From Zoogloea dura (lineage in GTDB: Bacteria; Pseudomonadota; Gammaproteobacteria; Burkholderiales; Rhodocyclaceae), in contig NZ_JABBGA010000016.1 in the NCBI RefSeq assembly GCF_012927165.1, forward strand, positions 1 through 64,000: 64,000 nucleotides of DNA, in the 5' to 3' direction. Shown here one piece after another: positions 17,371-25,747 of the stretch (the first letter of the stretch is position 1; every line of letters begins with the position of its first letter). A program made the position numbers and the translations under genes. Below the pieces are notes generated by a model. The model was not told where the DNA came from. It was given only the letters and a program-made list of their open reading frames with translations, and searched no databases.

Positions 17371-17858
17371 GAGCTGCGGCCCGGCAGCTGCAGCACCACC
17401 TCCCCGTTGGCCTTGCCGGTGAGGAGGGCTTCGCCGGAGGGGGTGGCGAGGCGCAGTTCGTATTCGGGCGGCTGGGTGCCGAACTGCAGGCGGGTGCTGT
17501 CGGCCTGGCCCTGGCCGTCGAGGCGCAGGCCGCGCCAGGCCAGGCCGGTGGGCAGGGTCTTCTCGGTGAAGACGGGTGGGTCGTTGAGGGGGCGCCAGTT
17601 GTCGTCTGCGTCGAGGGCCGAGAAGCGGTAGCCGTCGGGCAGCAGCTCAAGGGCGATCGGGCGGCCGCGCACCGAGGCCCGGTCGGCGGTGGCCTCCATC
17701 ACCAGGCGCAGGCGGCGCAGGGCCTGGTCCACATCGCGCCCGCGCAGGCTGTCGAGGCCGAGGGTCAGGCTGGTGGCGACCAGGCCCATGATGACCAGCA
17801 CCACCATGACCTCGATCAGGGTGAAGCCCCGGCTCGGATGGGCCGCCCGCAGGGGCAT
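17367..17858 (-). CDS. gspH: Type II secretion minor pseudopilin GspH
   Basis: A 163-residue pseudopilin with leader MPLRAAHPSRG cleaved at G/FTLIEVMVVLVIMGLVATS. The C-terminal domain contains PIALELLPDGYRF and FGTQPPEYEL, as in GspH/FimT-like proteins. GspH links the minor tip complex to the major pseudopilin GspG. The start at 17858 was selected over a longer open frame because it begins the leader peptide; it just touches the gspG stop. Confidence 0.9.
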   Translation of the reverse strand: MPLRAAHPSRGFTLIEVMVVLVIMGLVATSLTLGLDSLRGRDVDQALRRLRLVMEATADRASVRGRPIALELLPDGYRFSALDADDNWRPLNDPPVFTEKTLPTGLAWRGLRLDGQGQADSTRLQFGTQPPEYELRLATPSGEALLTGKANGEVVLQLPGRSS

Positions 17859-18286
17859 CAGAGGTTCCAGGAGCCGATGTCGGCGTCGAAGCCTTCGCCG
17901 CCGGACAGGCCGTCGGCGCCGAAGCTCATCACGTCCACCTCGCCCTTGAGGCCGGGCAGCACGTACTGGTAGGGCTTGCCCCACGGGTCCATGGGCAGCT
18001 TGTCGAGGTAGGACTTCCAGTTGTCGGGCACCGGCGCGGTGGTGGGCTTGGCGACCAGCGCGGCGAGGCCCTGGTCGGCGCTGGGGTAGCGGCGGTTGTC
18101 GAGCTTGTAGAGCTTGAGGGCCTGCATGATGGCGGAGATGTCCTGGCGGGCGGCGACCACGCGGGCCTCGTCGGGGCGGCTCATCACCTTGGGCACCACC
18201 AGGGCGGCGAGCACACCGAGGATGACGATGACGACCATCACTTCGATCAGGGTGAAGCCGCGGCTGCGGCGCAGGGTCTTGAGCAT
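17858..18286 (-). CDS. gspG: Type II secretion major pseudopilin GspG
   Basis: A 142-residue major pseudopilin, the subunit of the piston-like pseudopilus. The leader MLKTLRRSRG is cleaved at G/FTLIEVMVVIVILGVLAAL. The calcium-binding, glycine-rich C-terminal domain shows YKLDNRRYPSADQGLAAL, PMDPWGKPYQYV and a final GADGLSGGEGFDADIGSWNL, all standard for GspG. It lies ten bases after gspF. Confidence 0.96.
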   Translation of the reverse strand: MLKTLRRSRGFTLIEVMVVIVILGVLAALVVPKVMSRPDEARVVAARQDISAIMQALKLYKLDNRRYPSADQGLAALVAKPTTAPVPDNWKSYLDKLPMDPWGKPYQYVLPGLKGEVDVMSFGADGLSGGEGFDADIGSWNL

Positions 18287-18296
18287 GGTGGGGTCC

Positions 18297-19502
18297 TTAC
18301 TTCATCAGGGTGTTGATTTCGATGATGGGTTGCATCACGGCCATCACGATGAGCAGCACGAAGCCGCCCATGGCCAGCAGCAGCACCGGCTCGAGCAGGG
18401 CGGTGAGGGTGGCGGTGCGGTTCTCGAGTTCGGCCTGCTGCAGGCGGGCGGCCCGGTCGAGGAGTTCGTCGATGCGGCCGGTGGCCTCGCCGTTGGCCAG
18501 CATGTGGATGAGCAGCGGCGGAAACTGGCGGCTGGCGCCCAGCGCGCGGGACAGGGGCTGGCCTTCGCGGACCCGCTCGGCGGCGAGCCCGACGGCGTCG
18601 GCCAGGGGCAGCCGCGTGATCACCTGGCGGCCGGCCTCGAGGGCGGCCAGCAGGGGCACGCCGCTGCCGGCGAGGATGGACAGGGTGCTGGCGAAGCGGG
18701 TGGCGTCGAGGGTGCGCAGGTGCCGGCCGAGCATCGGCAGGCGCAGCAGCCAGGCGTCCCAGCGGCGCTTGACGGTGGTGTCGCGCAGGGCGGTGCGGGC
18801 GGCCAGCACGGCGCCGATGATGGCCAGCACGAGCAGCCAGCCCCATTCGCGCAGCAGGGCGCTGGCCACGATCAGGCTGCGGGTGAGGAGGGGCAGGGCC
18901 TGCTTGCTCTGCTGGAAGACGGACACCACCTGGGGCACCACGTAGGTCATCAGGCCGACGATGACGAGCAGGGCCACGCTGGCCACGATGGCCGGGTAGA
19001 GCAGGGCCTGCAGGGTCTTGGTGCGCAGGGCGTGGCTGCGGTCGAGGTAGTCGGCCAGCTGGTTCATGACCCGCGCCAGCTCGCCGGATTTCTCGCCGGC
19101 CGCCACCGAGGCCCGGTAGAGGGTCGAGAAGGCCTGGGGATAGCGGTCGAGGGCGGCGCGCAGGCTGTAGCCGCCGAGGATCTCGGAGCGCACGCCGGCC
19201 AGCAGCTGGCGGGTGGCTTCGGTCTCGGCCTGTTCGATGAGGGCGGCGAGGGCCTGCTCGACGGTCAGGCCGGAGGCCAGCAGGGTGGCCCACTGGCGGG
19301 TCAGCAGGGTCAGGTCGGCGTCGCGCAGCTTGCGCCGCACCGACTTGCTGCCGGCGCCGCCCTGGCTGACCGAGGCCACCTCGAGGGGAAACAGGCCGCG
19401 CTCGCGCAGCAGCCCGCGGGCAGCCTTGCCGGTGTCGGCTTCGATGACGCCGGCGGCTTCGTGGCCGGCGGTGTCGAGGGCGCGGTAGCGGAAGGCGGTC
19501 AT
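18297..19502 (-). CDS. gspF: Type II secretion inner-membrane platform protein GspF
   Basis: A 401-residue polytopic inner-membrane protein starting [20 protein letters not shown], the usual GspF N-terminus. Two homologous cytoplasmic helical domains (residues about 70-190 and 270-390) alternate with three membrane helices. Motifs [19 protein letters not shown] and [17 protein letters not shown] mark the repeated T2SSF domains, and the chain ends [10 protein letters not shown]. It converts ATP-driven motion of GspE into pseudopilin insertion. It overlaps gspE by four bases. Confidence 0.95.
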   Translation of the reverse strand: MTAFRYRALDTAGHEAAGVIEADTGKAARGLLRERGLFPLEVASVSQGGAGSKSVRRKLRDADLTLLTRQWATLLASGLTVEQALAALIEQAETEATRQLLAGVRSEILGGYSLRAALDRYPQAFSTLYRASVAAGEKSGELARVMNQLADYLDRSHALRTKTLQALLYPAIVASVALLVIVGLMTYVVPQVVSVFQQSKQALPLLTRSLIVASALLREWGWLLVLAIIGAVLAARTALRDTTVKRRWDAWLLRLPMLGRHLRTLDATRFASTLSILAGSGVPLLAALEAGRQVITRLPLADAVGLAAERVREGQPLSRALGASRQFPPLLIHMLANGEATGRIDELLDRAARLQQAELENRTATLTALLEPVLLLAMGGFVLLIVMAVMQPIIEINTLMK

Positions 19503-20965
19503 TCGCGGGTCACGCGGAGCAGCTCCTCCGCGGAGGTGAGGCCGTCGGCGAGCAGGCGCAGGCCGTCGTCACGCAGGCTGCGGCAGCCATGGGCGAGGGC
19601 GTGGGCGCGCAGGGCGGCCTCTTCGGCGCCGGTGTGGATGAGGCGCTGGAAGGCTTCATCGGCGACGATCAGTTCGTAGATGCCGGTGCGGCCGGCGTAG
19701 CCGCTGCGGGTGCATTCGGGGCAGCCGGGGGCATGCCAGAGCTGGGCCGGGGTGTCGGGGCCGAGCAGTTCCCGGTCGGCCGGGCTGGCCGGCTGGGGGC
19801 TGCGGCACACCGGGCAGAGCTTGCGCACCAGGCGCTGGGCCAGCACGCCGCGCAGGGTGGAGGCGAGCAGGAAGGGCTCGACGCCCATGTCCACCAGGCG
19901 GGTGACCGCCGAGGCGGCGTCGTTGGTGTGCAGGGTGGCCAGCACGAGGTGGCCGGTGAGGCTGGCCTGCACGGCGATCTGGGCGGTCTCCAGGTCGCGG
20001 ATCTCGCCGATCATGATGACGTCCGGGTCCTGGCGCAGGATGGCGCGCAGGGCGCGGGCGAAGGACAGCTCGATCTTGCTGTTGACCTGGATCTGGCCGA
20101 CGCCGGGGAGGTCGTATTCGACCGGGTCTTCCACGGTGACGATGTTGCGGCTGCGGGCGTCCATGCCCTGCAGCGCGGCGTACAGGGTGGTGCTCTTGCC
20201 GGAGCCGGTGGGGCCGGTGACGAGCAGGATGCCGTGGGGTTCGCCGAGCAGGCGCGAGAAGGGGGCCACGGTGTCGGCGGCCATGCCCAGGCTGTCGAGG
20301 CCGCGCTGGCCGCTGCCCTTGTCGAGCAGGCGCAGCACGATGCGCTCGCCGTGGGTGGTGGGCAGGGTGGATACCCGCACGTCCACCTGGCGGCCGGCCA
20401 GGCGCAGGGCGATGCGGCCGTCCTGGGGCAGGCGCTTTTCGGCGATGTCCAGGCTGGCCATGATCTTGATCCGCGAGGCCATTGCAGCGTGCAGGGCGCG
20501 GTGGGGCTGGGCCACGTCCACCAATACGCCGTCGCGGCGGAAGCGCACCACTGAATGGCGCTCGTAGGGCTCGATGTGGATGTCGCTGGCGGCCTGGCGC
20601 ACGGCCTGGGTGAGCAGCGCATTGATCATGCGGATGATGGGCGCGTCGTCCTGGCTCTCGAGCAGGTCTTCGACCGTCGGCAGCTCGGTCATCAGCTGGG
20701 TGAGGTCCACCTCCTGGCCCACGTCGGCGACCACTTCGGCGGCGTTGCCGTCGGCGCCGGAATAGGCTTCGGACAGGCGCGCCTCGAAAGCGGCGCGGGA
20801 GATGCTCTCGATCTGCAGGGGCAGGCCCAGGCTGCGCCGGACTTCGGCGAGGGCGGCCAGGTCGGCGCCCTCGCGCAGGATCAGCTGGGCGTGCTCGGGC
20901 CCCTGGTTGGCGACCAGGATGCCGTGGGCCTTGGCGAAGGCATAGGGCAGGGCCGGGGCGCTCAT
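19499..20965 (-). CDS. gspE: Type II secretion ATPase GspE
   Basis: A 488-residue secretion ATPase. The N-terminal domain contacts GspL. The catalytic domain has Walker [17 protein letters not shown], the Asp box, Walker B ([12 protein letters not shown]), the His box LATLHTNDA, and a tetracysteine zinc motif (CPVCRSPQ ... [17 protein letters not shown]). It powers pseudopilus assembly at the inner membrane. It overlaps gspD (upstream) and gspF (downstream) by four bases. Confidence 0.96.
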   Translation of the reverse strand: MSAPALPYAFAKAHGILVANQGPEHAQLILREGADLAALAEVRRSLGLPLQIESISRAAFEARLSEAYSGADGNAAEVVADVGQEVDLTQLMTELPTVEDLLESQDDAPIIRMINALLTQAVRQAASDIHIEPYERHSVVRFRRDGVLVDVAQPHRALHAAMASRIKIMASLDIAEKRLPQDGRIALRLAGRQVDVRVSTLPTTHGERIVLRLLDKGSGQRGLDSLGMAADTVAPFSRLLGEPHGILLVTGPTGSGKSTTLYAALQGMDARSRNIVTVEDPVEYDLPGVGQIQVNSKIELSFARALRAILRQDPDVIMIGEIRDLETAQIAVQASLTGHLVLATLHTNDAASAVTRLVDMGVEPFLLASTLRGVLAQRLVRKLCPVCRSPQPASPADRELLGPDTPAQLWHAPGCPECTRSGYAGRTGIYELIVADEAFQRLIHTGAEEAALRAHALAHGCRSLRDDGLRLLADGLTSAEELLRVTRE

Positions 20966-23220
20966 TGGGCTTGGGCAGGGCGGGCGTCGGCGCTGGGGGC
21001 CACGGCAGGCGGCGTTTGCGGACGGTTGTAGGGCACGGCCGGCGGCGGGCTGCCCGGCGGCGGCAGCTGGGGCGGGTTGGGCTCGCCGCGCATAAGCGCC
21101 TCGGCCCGGTCGTTGGCCAGCTGCTGGTCGATCACGTAGCTGTAGCGGTCGGCCGAGATGTCCTTGAGGCTGGCGGCGTCACGCAGGATCACCGGGCGCA
21201 GGAAGACGATCAGGTTGGTCTTGGCACGCTTGCGGCTGTCGTAGCGGAAGAACTGGCCCAGGTAGGGAATGTCGCCGAGCACCGGCACCTTTTCGACGCC
21301 GCCGCTGTAGGTGTCCTCCACCAGGCCGCCGAGGGCGATCATGGAGCCGTCGTCCACCAGCACGGTGGATTCGATGGAGCGCTTGGTGGTGGTGGGGCCG
21401 GTCACGCTGGTGGCGGTGGATTCGATCACCGAGGAGGCTTCCTGGTAGATCTGCAGGCGCACGGTGCCGCCTTCGGAGATCTGCGGCTTGACCTTGAGGG
21501 TCAGGCCCACGTCACGCCGCTCGACGGTGGTGAAGGGGTTGGCGGTGGCGGTGGTGCCGGTGGTGGCATAGGTGCCGGTGACGAAGGGCACGTTGCGGCC
21601 GACCACGATCTTGGCTTCCTCGTTGTCGAGGGTGATCAGGTTTGGCGTGGACAGGATGTTGGCCCGGGTGTCCGACTCCAGGAAGCGCGCCAGCATGTTG
21701 AGGTTGGCGATCTCGCGGCCCCCCACGGTGATGGTGCCGCCGCCCAGCAGCAGGTTGAGGCCGTTGCCGGGCAGGGTGGTGGAGCTGGCGCTGGCCAGGC
21801 TGCCCGCCAGGTTGAGGATGTTGTTGCCGCTGCTGTTGAAGCTGGTGCCGCCGAACACCGAGGTGGAGCCGAGCTTGCCGGCCTGCCACTGGATGCCGAT
21901 CTCGGCGGCCTTCTCGGTGCTGACCTCGGTGATCAGGGCCTCGACGTAGACCTGGGCACGGCGCCGGTCGAGCTGGTCGATGACCTTGCGCACGTTGTTG
22001 TAGATGGCCTCGGGCGCGGTGATGATCAGCGCATTGCTCATCGGGTCGGCCTGCACCATGCCGCCACCGGTACCGCTGCCGCTGCTGGAGGTTCCGCTCT
22101 GGTTGTTGCTGAAGGAGGGCGTGCTGCCCAGGCCGCTGCCGGTGTTGCTGCTGCTGGTGCTGGACATGGCCGTGCTCGTCGGGGCGAAGCTGCTGCCGGA
22201 CGAGGAGGTGCTGGTGCTGGAGGTCTGGCTGGTGGTGCCGGATTCGCCGGACAGCACCGCGCGGAGGGTCTGGGCGACCTTGGCCGCCTCGGCGTTCTTC
22301 AGGTACACCACGTGGATGTTGCCGGCCGCGCCGGGCTGGTCCAGGTTGGCCACCAGCTGGCGCACGGCGTTGAGCTTGGAGGGGTTCTCGGAGCGTACCA
22401 GCAGGCTGTTGGTACGCGGGTCGCCGATCACCGAGACGCGCTGGCTGGGGTCGCCGGAGGCCACCCCGCCGGCCATGGCCGTGCCGGCGCCGCTGTCGGA
22501 GAGCAGGCGATTGACGGTCTGGGCCAGGTCGAGGGCCGAGGCGTGCTTGAGCGGCATGACCCGCATGTCGCCCTGGGGCACGTCGATGGATTCGACGATC
22601 TGGGCGATGCGGCCGATGTTCTCGGCGTAGTCGGTGACGATCAGGGTGTTGTTGCCCGGGTAGGCGGTGACGGTGTTGTTGGGCGACACCAGCGGGCGGA
22701 TCACCGGCACCAGCTGGGTGGCGGATTCATGCTTGAGGGTGAACACCTGGGTGGTCAGGCGGTCGCCGCCGCCAGCGCCCTGGCCCTTGCCGACGGGCAC
22801 CGCGTGCAGCTTGGCGTCTGCCTCCGGGACGATCTTGGTGACACCCTGGCCCTCGATGGCCGCGTAGCCCTGCAGGCGCAGGGCCGACAGCAGGATCGAG
22901 TAGCTCAGGTGGCGGGGAACCGGCTTGGCGGTGACGATGTTGAGGGTGCCCTTGACCCGCGGGTCCACCACGAAGTTGCGTCCGGAGATCTTGGAGATCG
23001 CCTGGATCACCGCGCCGATGTCGGCGTTGACGAAGTTCAGGGAGACCGGGTCGCCCGTGCTGTCCGGTGCGCCGGCGTTCCTGTGGGTGTCCCGGACGGC
23101 GCCCTTGCCCGCAGCCGTGGCCGGCAGGGGGGCCAGCAGGGCAGGGGTGGCGAAGGCGATGGCGAGGCAGGCGGCAAGATGCCGGCGGGCGGACCCGGGG
23201 CTGCGGCGGGCTGATTTCAT
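20962..23220 (-). CDS. gspD: Type II secretion outer-membrane secretin GspD
   Basis: A 752-residue secretin, the outer-membrane pore. A signal peptide precedes the N0 domain ([20 protein letters not shown]). N1-N3 domains follow, with repeated '[17 protein letters not shown]' and '[18 protein letters not shown]' units, then the C-terminal secretin domain ([50 protein letters not shown]). Between the repeats lies a serine/threonine/glycine-rich stretch of about 65 residues (coded around 22060-22245) that is much longer than in model GspD proteins. The C-terminus is a proline-rich tail after the S-domain-like region. It overlaps gspC and gspE by four bases. Confidence 0.95.
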   Translation of the reverse strand: MKSARRSPGSARRHLAACLAIAFATPALLAPLPATAAGKGAVRDTHRNAGAPDSTGDPVSLNFVNADIGAVIQAISKISGRNFVVDPRVKGTLNIVTAKPVPRHLSYSILLSALRLQGYAAIEGQGVTKIVPEADAKLHAVPVGKGQGAGGGDRLTTQVFTLKHESATQLVPVIRPLVSPNNTVTAYPGNNTLIVTDYAENIGRIAQIVESIDVPQGDMRVMPLKHASALDLAQTVNRLLSDSGAGTAMAGGVASGDPSQRVSVIGDPRTNSLLVRSENPSKLNAVRQLVANLDQPGAAGNIHVVYLKNAEAAKVAQTLRAVLSGESGTTSQTSSTSTSSSGSSFAPTSTAMSSTSSSNTGSGLGSTPSFSNNQSGTSSSGSGTGGGMVQADPMSNALIITAPEAIYNNVRKVIDQLDRRRAQVYVEALITEVSTEKAAEIGIQWQAGKLGSTSVFGGTSFNSSGNNILNLAGSLASASSTTLPGNGLNLLLGGGTITVGGREIANLNMLARFLESDTRANILSTPNLITLDNEEAKIVVGRNVPFVTGTYATTGTTATANPFTTVERRDVGLTLKVKPQISEGGTVRLQIYQEASSVIESTATSVTGPTTTKRSIESTVLVDDGSMIALGGLVEDTYSGGVEKVPVLGDIPYLGQFFRYDSRKRAKTNLIVFLRPVILRDAASLKDISADRYSYVIDQQLANDRAEALMRGEPNPPQLPPPGSPPPAVPYNRPQTPPAVAPSADARPAQAQ

Positions 23221-23858
23221 TGGTTGGGCGCGGTCTGGGTCGGAAAGCCGGGCGGCAGGGCACGCGGGCCGGAATCCGGGATCTCGGTGGGGGTGTCGGA
23301 ACTGCCGGCGGCCTGGAGCGTGGGCAGGGTGTTGATGACATTGACGGCGGGCGGCTGGCCGGCTGGCAGCGGGACAGCCCCCGGGCCGGCGTTGCCGCGG
23401 GAGCTCAGCGGCACACTCTGGCTGGTACCGCCGACGGACAGTTCGACCCGGTCTGCGAAGACGCGGGCGAGGGTGATGCCGGGCTGGAATTCCTGCCCCT
23501 CGACAACCCCGGCCTGGGGCCCGCCGTCGGCGGACAGAACGGCCCAGCCGGGACGGCCGTCGCCGCCCGTGACCACGGCCTGGAGGGTGTAGCGGGCGGC
23601 GACCGGCGCGGCCGTCGGCGCGCCGCTGCGGCCCAGCCCCATGGGGTGGCGGCTGGCGATGGCATCGGCGGCTGCCTGGGGCTCGGCGAGGCCACCCGGG
23701 GGCAGGGCCGGGCGGGCGGGCGCGCTGAAGCGCCAGAACAGGTCGGCAGCCACCCAGGCGGTGACGGACAGGGCGAGCGCCCAGGCCAGCACCGGGCCGA
23801 TGCGGGCGGCGCGCTGCCAGGCGGGGCGGGAAAGGTCGAAGCGGTCGGAAAAATTCAT
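23217..23858 (-). CDS. gspC: Type II secretion protein GspC
   Basis: A 213-residue bitopic inner-membrane protein and the first gene of the gsp operon. One membrane helix (about residues 20-40) leads into a proline-rich linker and the periplasmic HR domain (YTLQAVVTGGDGRPGWAVLS ... VEGQEFQPGITLARVFADRV). The HR domain binds the N0 domain of GspD. No PDZ or coiled-coil domain follows, so this is a short GspC; the tail is proline-rich. The ATG at 23858 is preferred to one 15 bases upstream, since MNFSDRFDLSRPAWQ is the more usual start. No ribosome site is strong. Confidence 0.88.
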   Translation of the reverse strand: MNFSDRFDLSRPAWQRAARIGPVLAWALALSVTAWVAADLFWRFSAPARPALPPGGLAEPQAAADAIASRHPMGLGRSGAPTAAPVAARYTLQAVVTGGDGRPGWAVLSADGGPQAGVVEGQEFQPGITLARVFADRVELSVGGTSQSVPLSSRGNAGPGAVPLPAGQPPAVNVINTLPTLQAAGSSDTPTEIPDSGPRALPPGFPTQTAPNQ

Positions 23859-23970
23859 GGGGACTGAACGCAAGTAACCGCGAATCTTAGCCGGCCTGTG
23901 TTACGGGTGAAAGCGCTTCGATGCCGCAGCCCGTTTTTTTTCCGATCGCCCCGCCGGATCGGGGGAATCG

Positions 23971-24819
23971 TCAGGCGCTTATGCCGACGACAAGCGAGGC
24001 GCTGTAGCCCGTGGTGGTGTTGCCGCTGAGGGTGGCCATCTGCAGGTTGGTGCCGTCGCTGAAGACGTTGTCGCTGGCAAAACTGATGCCCGCCAGGTTG
24101 GCGGCGCTGTTGCCGTAGCCGCTGGTGGCATACACCTCCTGGCAGGCGGCGCTGGGCAGGGCGATCTGCGAGGTCTTCACCTTGTTGCCGGCGCCGGTGG
24201 CCGCGGCCAGCGTGGGGTAGATCTCGAAATGGATGTGCGGCATGCGCCCGGCGTAGCAGCCCGGGAAAATGGTCAGGAAGCTGAGCTTGCCGCCGCTGTC
24301 GCTGACCTGCACGCCACGCAGGAAGTTCTCGCCGGTGACGCCGCTGCTGTACAGCGAGTACAGCCCGTCGCGGGTGCAGTGCCACAGGTAGACGGCATAG
24401 CCGGCCAGGTTGGCGCAGCTGCTGGCGGTGTTGACCAGCTGCAGGGTGAAGGTCAGCGGAATGCCGGCCGCCACGCCGCTGGCGCCGGCGATGCTGCTGC
24501 GGATGTCGCTGCGCACGATACCGCTCAGGCTGAGGGCATTGGCGATGCCGTTGCTGTTGGAGTTGGAGCCATCGGCGGGATAGGGGCCGGCGGTTTCCTC
24601 GGGGATGAGCGAACAGCTGCTCACCGTGGTGGTGTCCGTGGAGGATGAGCTGCCGGTGGACGTGCCGATGCCGCCGACGCTGATCTCCGCACCGCCGCCG
24701 CAGCCGGCCAGGGGCGCCGCGGCGCCGGCGAGCAGCCAGCGCAGGGCCTGGCGGCGATCGGGGGCGGTGCGCAGCAGCGTGGCGAGGTCGTGGGCGAGGC
24801 CCTGGGGATGGTCGTGCAT
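23971..24819 (-). CDS. Exported intradiol dioxygenase-like lipoprotein
   Basis: A 282-residue protein of the intradiol ring-cleavage dioxygenase family (catechol/protocatechuate dioxygenase fold). The non-haem Fe(III) ligand pattern can be read: Tyr in GYAVYLWHC, Tyr in FPGCYAGRMPHIHFEIY, and the two histidines of HIH. The motif EETAGPYP is also typical. Unlike cytoplasmic enzymes it has a twin-arginine-like signal (DRRQALRWLLAGAAAPL) ending in a lipobox, LAGC, then a Gly/Ser/Thr-rich linker, so it should be anchored outside the inner membrane. It lies directly before gspC on the same strand (112-bp gap). The substrate is unknown; catalytic competence is likely but untested. Confidence 0.82.
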   Translation of the reverse strand: MHDHPQGLAHDLATLLRTAPDRRQALRWLLAGAAAPLAGCGGGAEISVGGIGTSTGSSSSTDTTTVSSCSLIPEETAGPYPADGSNSNSNGIANALSLSGIVRSDIRSSIAGASGVAAGIPLTFTLQLVNTASSCANLAGYAVYLWHCTRDGLYSLYSSGVTGENFLRGVQVSDSGGKLSFLTIFPGCYAGRMPHIHFEIYPTLAAATGAGNKVKTSQIALPSAACQEVYATSGYGNSAANLAGISFASDNVFSDGTNLQMATLSGNTTTGYSASLVVGISA

Positions 24820-24914
24820 GGGGGGGCTCCGGGTTGTGGTTTGCTCCGGAGTCTAGGGATGGATGGTGTTAAGGCGGGTTATCGCCGGGTAAAGAGAAGT
24901 TAAGGGCGGGGACC

Positions 24915-25655
24915 TCAAGGGCGCGTGTCGGGGCCGGGCGCCGCGTCCTGCCAGCCGAGGGCGGCCAGCACCCTCGCGAAGTCGTCGTCGGGCGGCGCCT
25001 GGATGTCCAGGGGGGTGCCGTCGGGGTGCTGCAGTTGCAGGCGGGTGCACGCCAGTAGCATGCGGGCACTGCCGAACAGGTCCTGGAACAGGCGGTTGTG
25101 GCGCCCCTTGCCGAAGGTGGCGTCACCGATGATGGGGTGGGAGATGTGCTTGAGATGACGCCGTAGCTGGTGGCGCCGTCCGGTCTGCGGGTAGAGCTCG
25201 ACCAGGGCGTAGCGGCTGGTGGGGTAGCGGTCCACCGCGTGGGGTAGCTCGCAGGTGGCGAGGCGGCGGAAGTCGGTGACGGCGGGCCGGGCCTCGTCAG
25301 AGGCGTCCTTGCCGACCCACTCGGCGTCGTCCCGGCGGCGGCTCAGGGCGTGGTCGATGTGGCCGCTTTCCGCCGGGTGGCCGCGCACCACGGCGAGGTA
25401 GGTCTTGGCCACCTCCTGCCGCTCGAACTGGCCGCCGACCATGCGGGCGGTGTCCCGATCGAGGGCGAAGAGCAGCACCCCAGAGGTGCCCCGGTCGAGG
25501 CGGTGGGCTGGATAGACGTGGCGACCGAGCTGGTCGCGCAGCAGTTGCACGGCGAAGCGGGTCTCGTGGCGGTCGAGCTCGCTGCGATGGACGAGCAGGC
25601 CCGAGGGCTTGTGGATGGCGACCAGGCGGTCGTCCTGGAAGAGGATGGGCAGCAT
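24915..25655 (-). CDS. truC: tRNA pseudouridine synthase TruC-like
   Basis: A 246-residue RluA-family pseudouridine synthase. The catalytic motif HRLDRGTSG (Asp is the nucleophile) is at about residues 50-58. LYPQTGRRHQLRRHLKHISH and HPIIGDATFGKGRHNR follow, the latter characteristic of TruC, which modifies U65 in some tRNAs. There is no S4 RNA-binding domain, consistent with TruC. The start at 25655 (MLPILFQDDRLVAIHKPSG) fits the family; a longer frame upstream overlaps the divergent gene's promoter region. Substrate assignment within the RluA family is by resemblance. Confidence 0.82.
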   Translation of the reverse strand: MLPILFQDDRLVAIHKPSGLLVHRSELDRHETRFAVQLLRDQLGRHVYPAHRLDRGTSGVLLFALDRDTARMVGGQFERQEVAKTYLAVVRGHPAESGHIDHALSRRRDDAEWVGKDASDEARPAVTDFRRLATCELPHAVDRYPTSRYALVELYPQTGRRHQLRRHLKHISHPIIGDATFGKGRHNRLFQDLFGSARMLLACTRLQLQHPDGTPLDIQAPPDDDFARVLAALGWQDAAPGPDTRP

Positions 25656-25747
25656 GGGGAGGATGGTACCCGCCCGGCGCCGGATCCGGGATCGGCAGCC
25701 TTGCGCTCCACGAACCAAATATCGACGTGCTTGGTCATACTTCGCCT

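Noticed and set aside
20965-23214. 749-residue plus-strand frame opposite gspD
   Set aside because: Antisense shadow of a G+C-rich gene, with Gly/Ala/His-rich composition and no domains.
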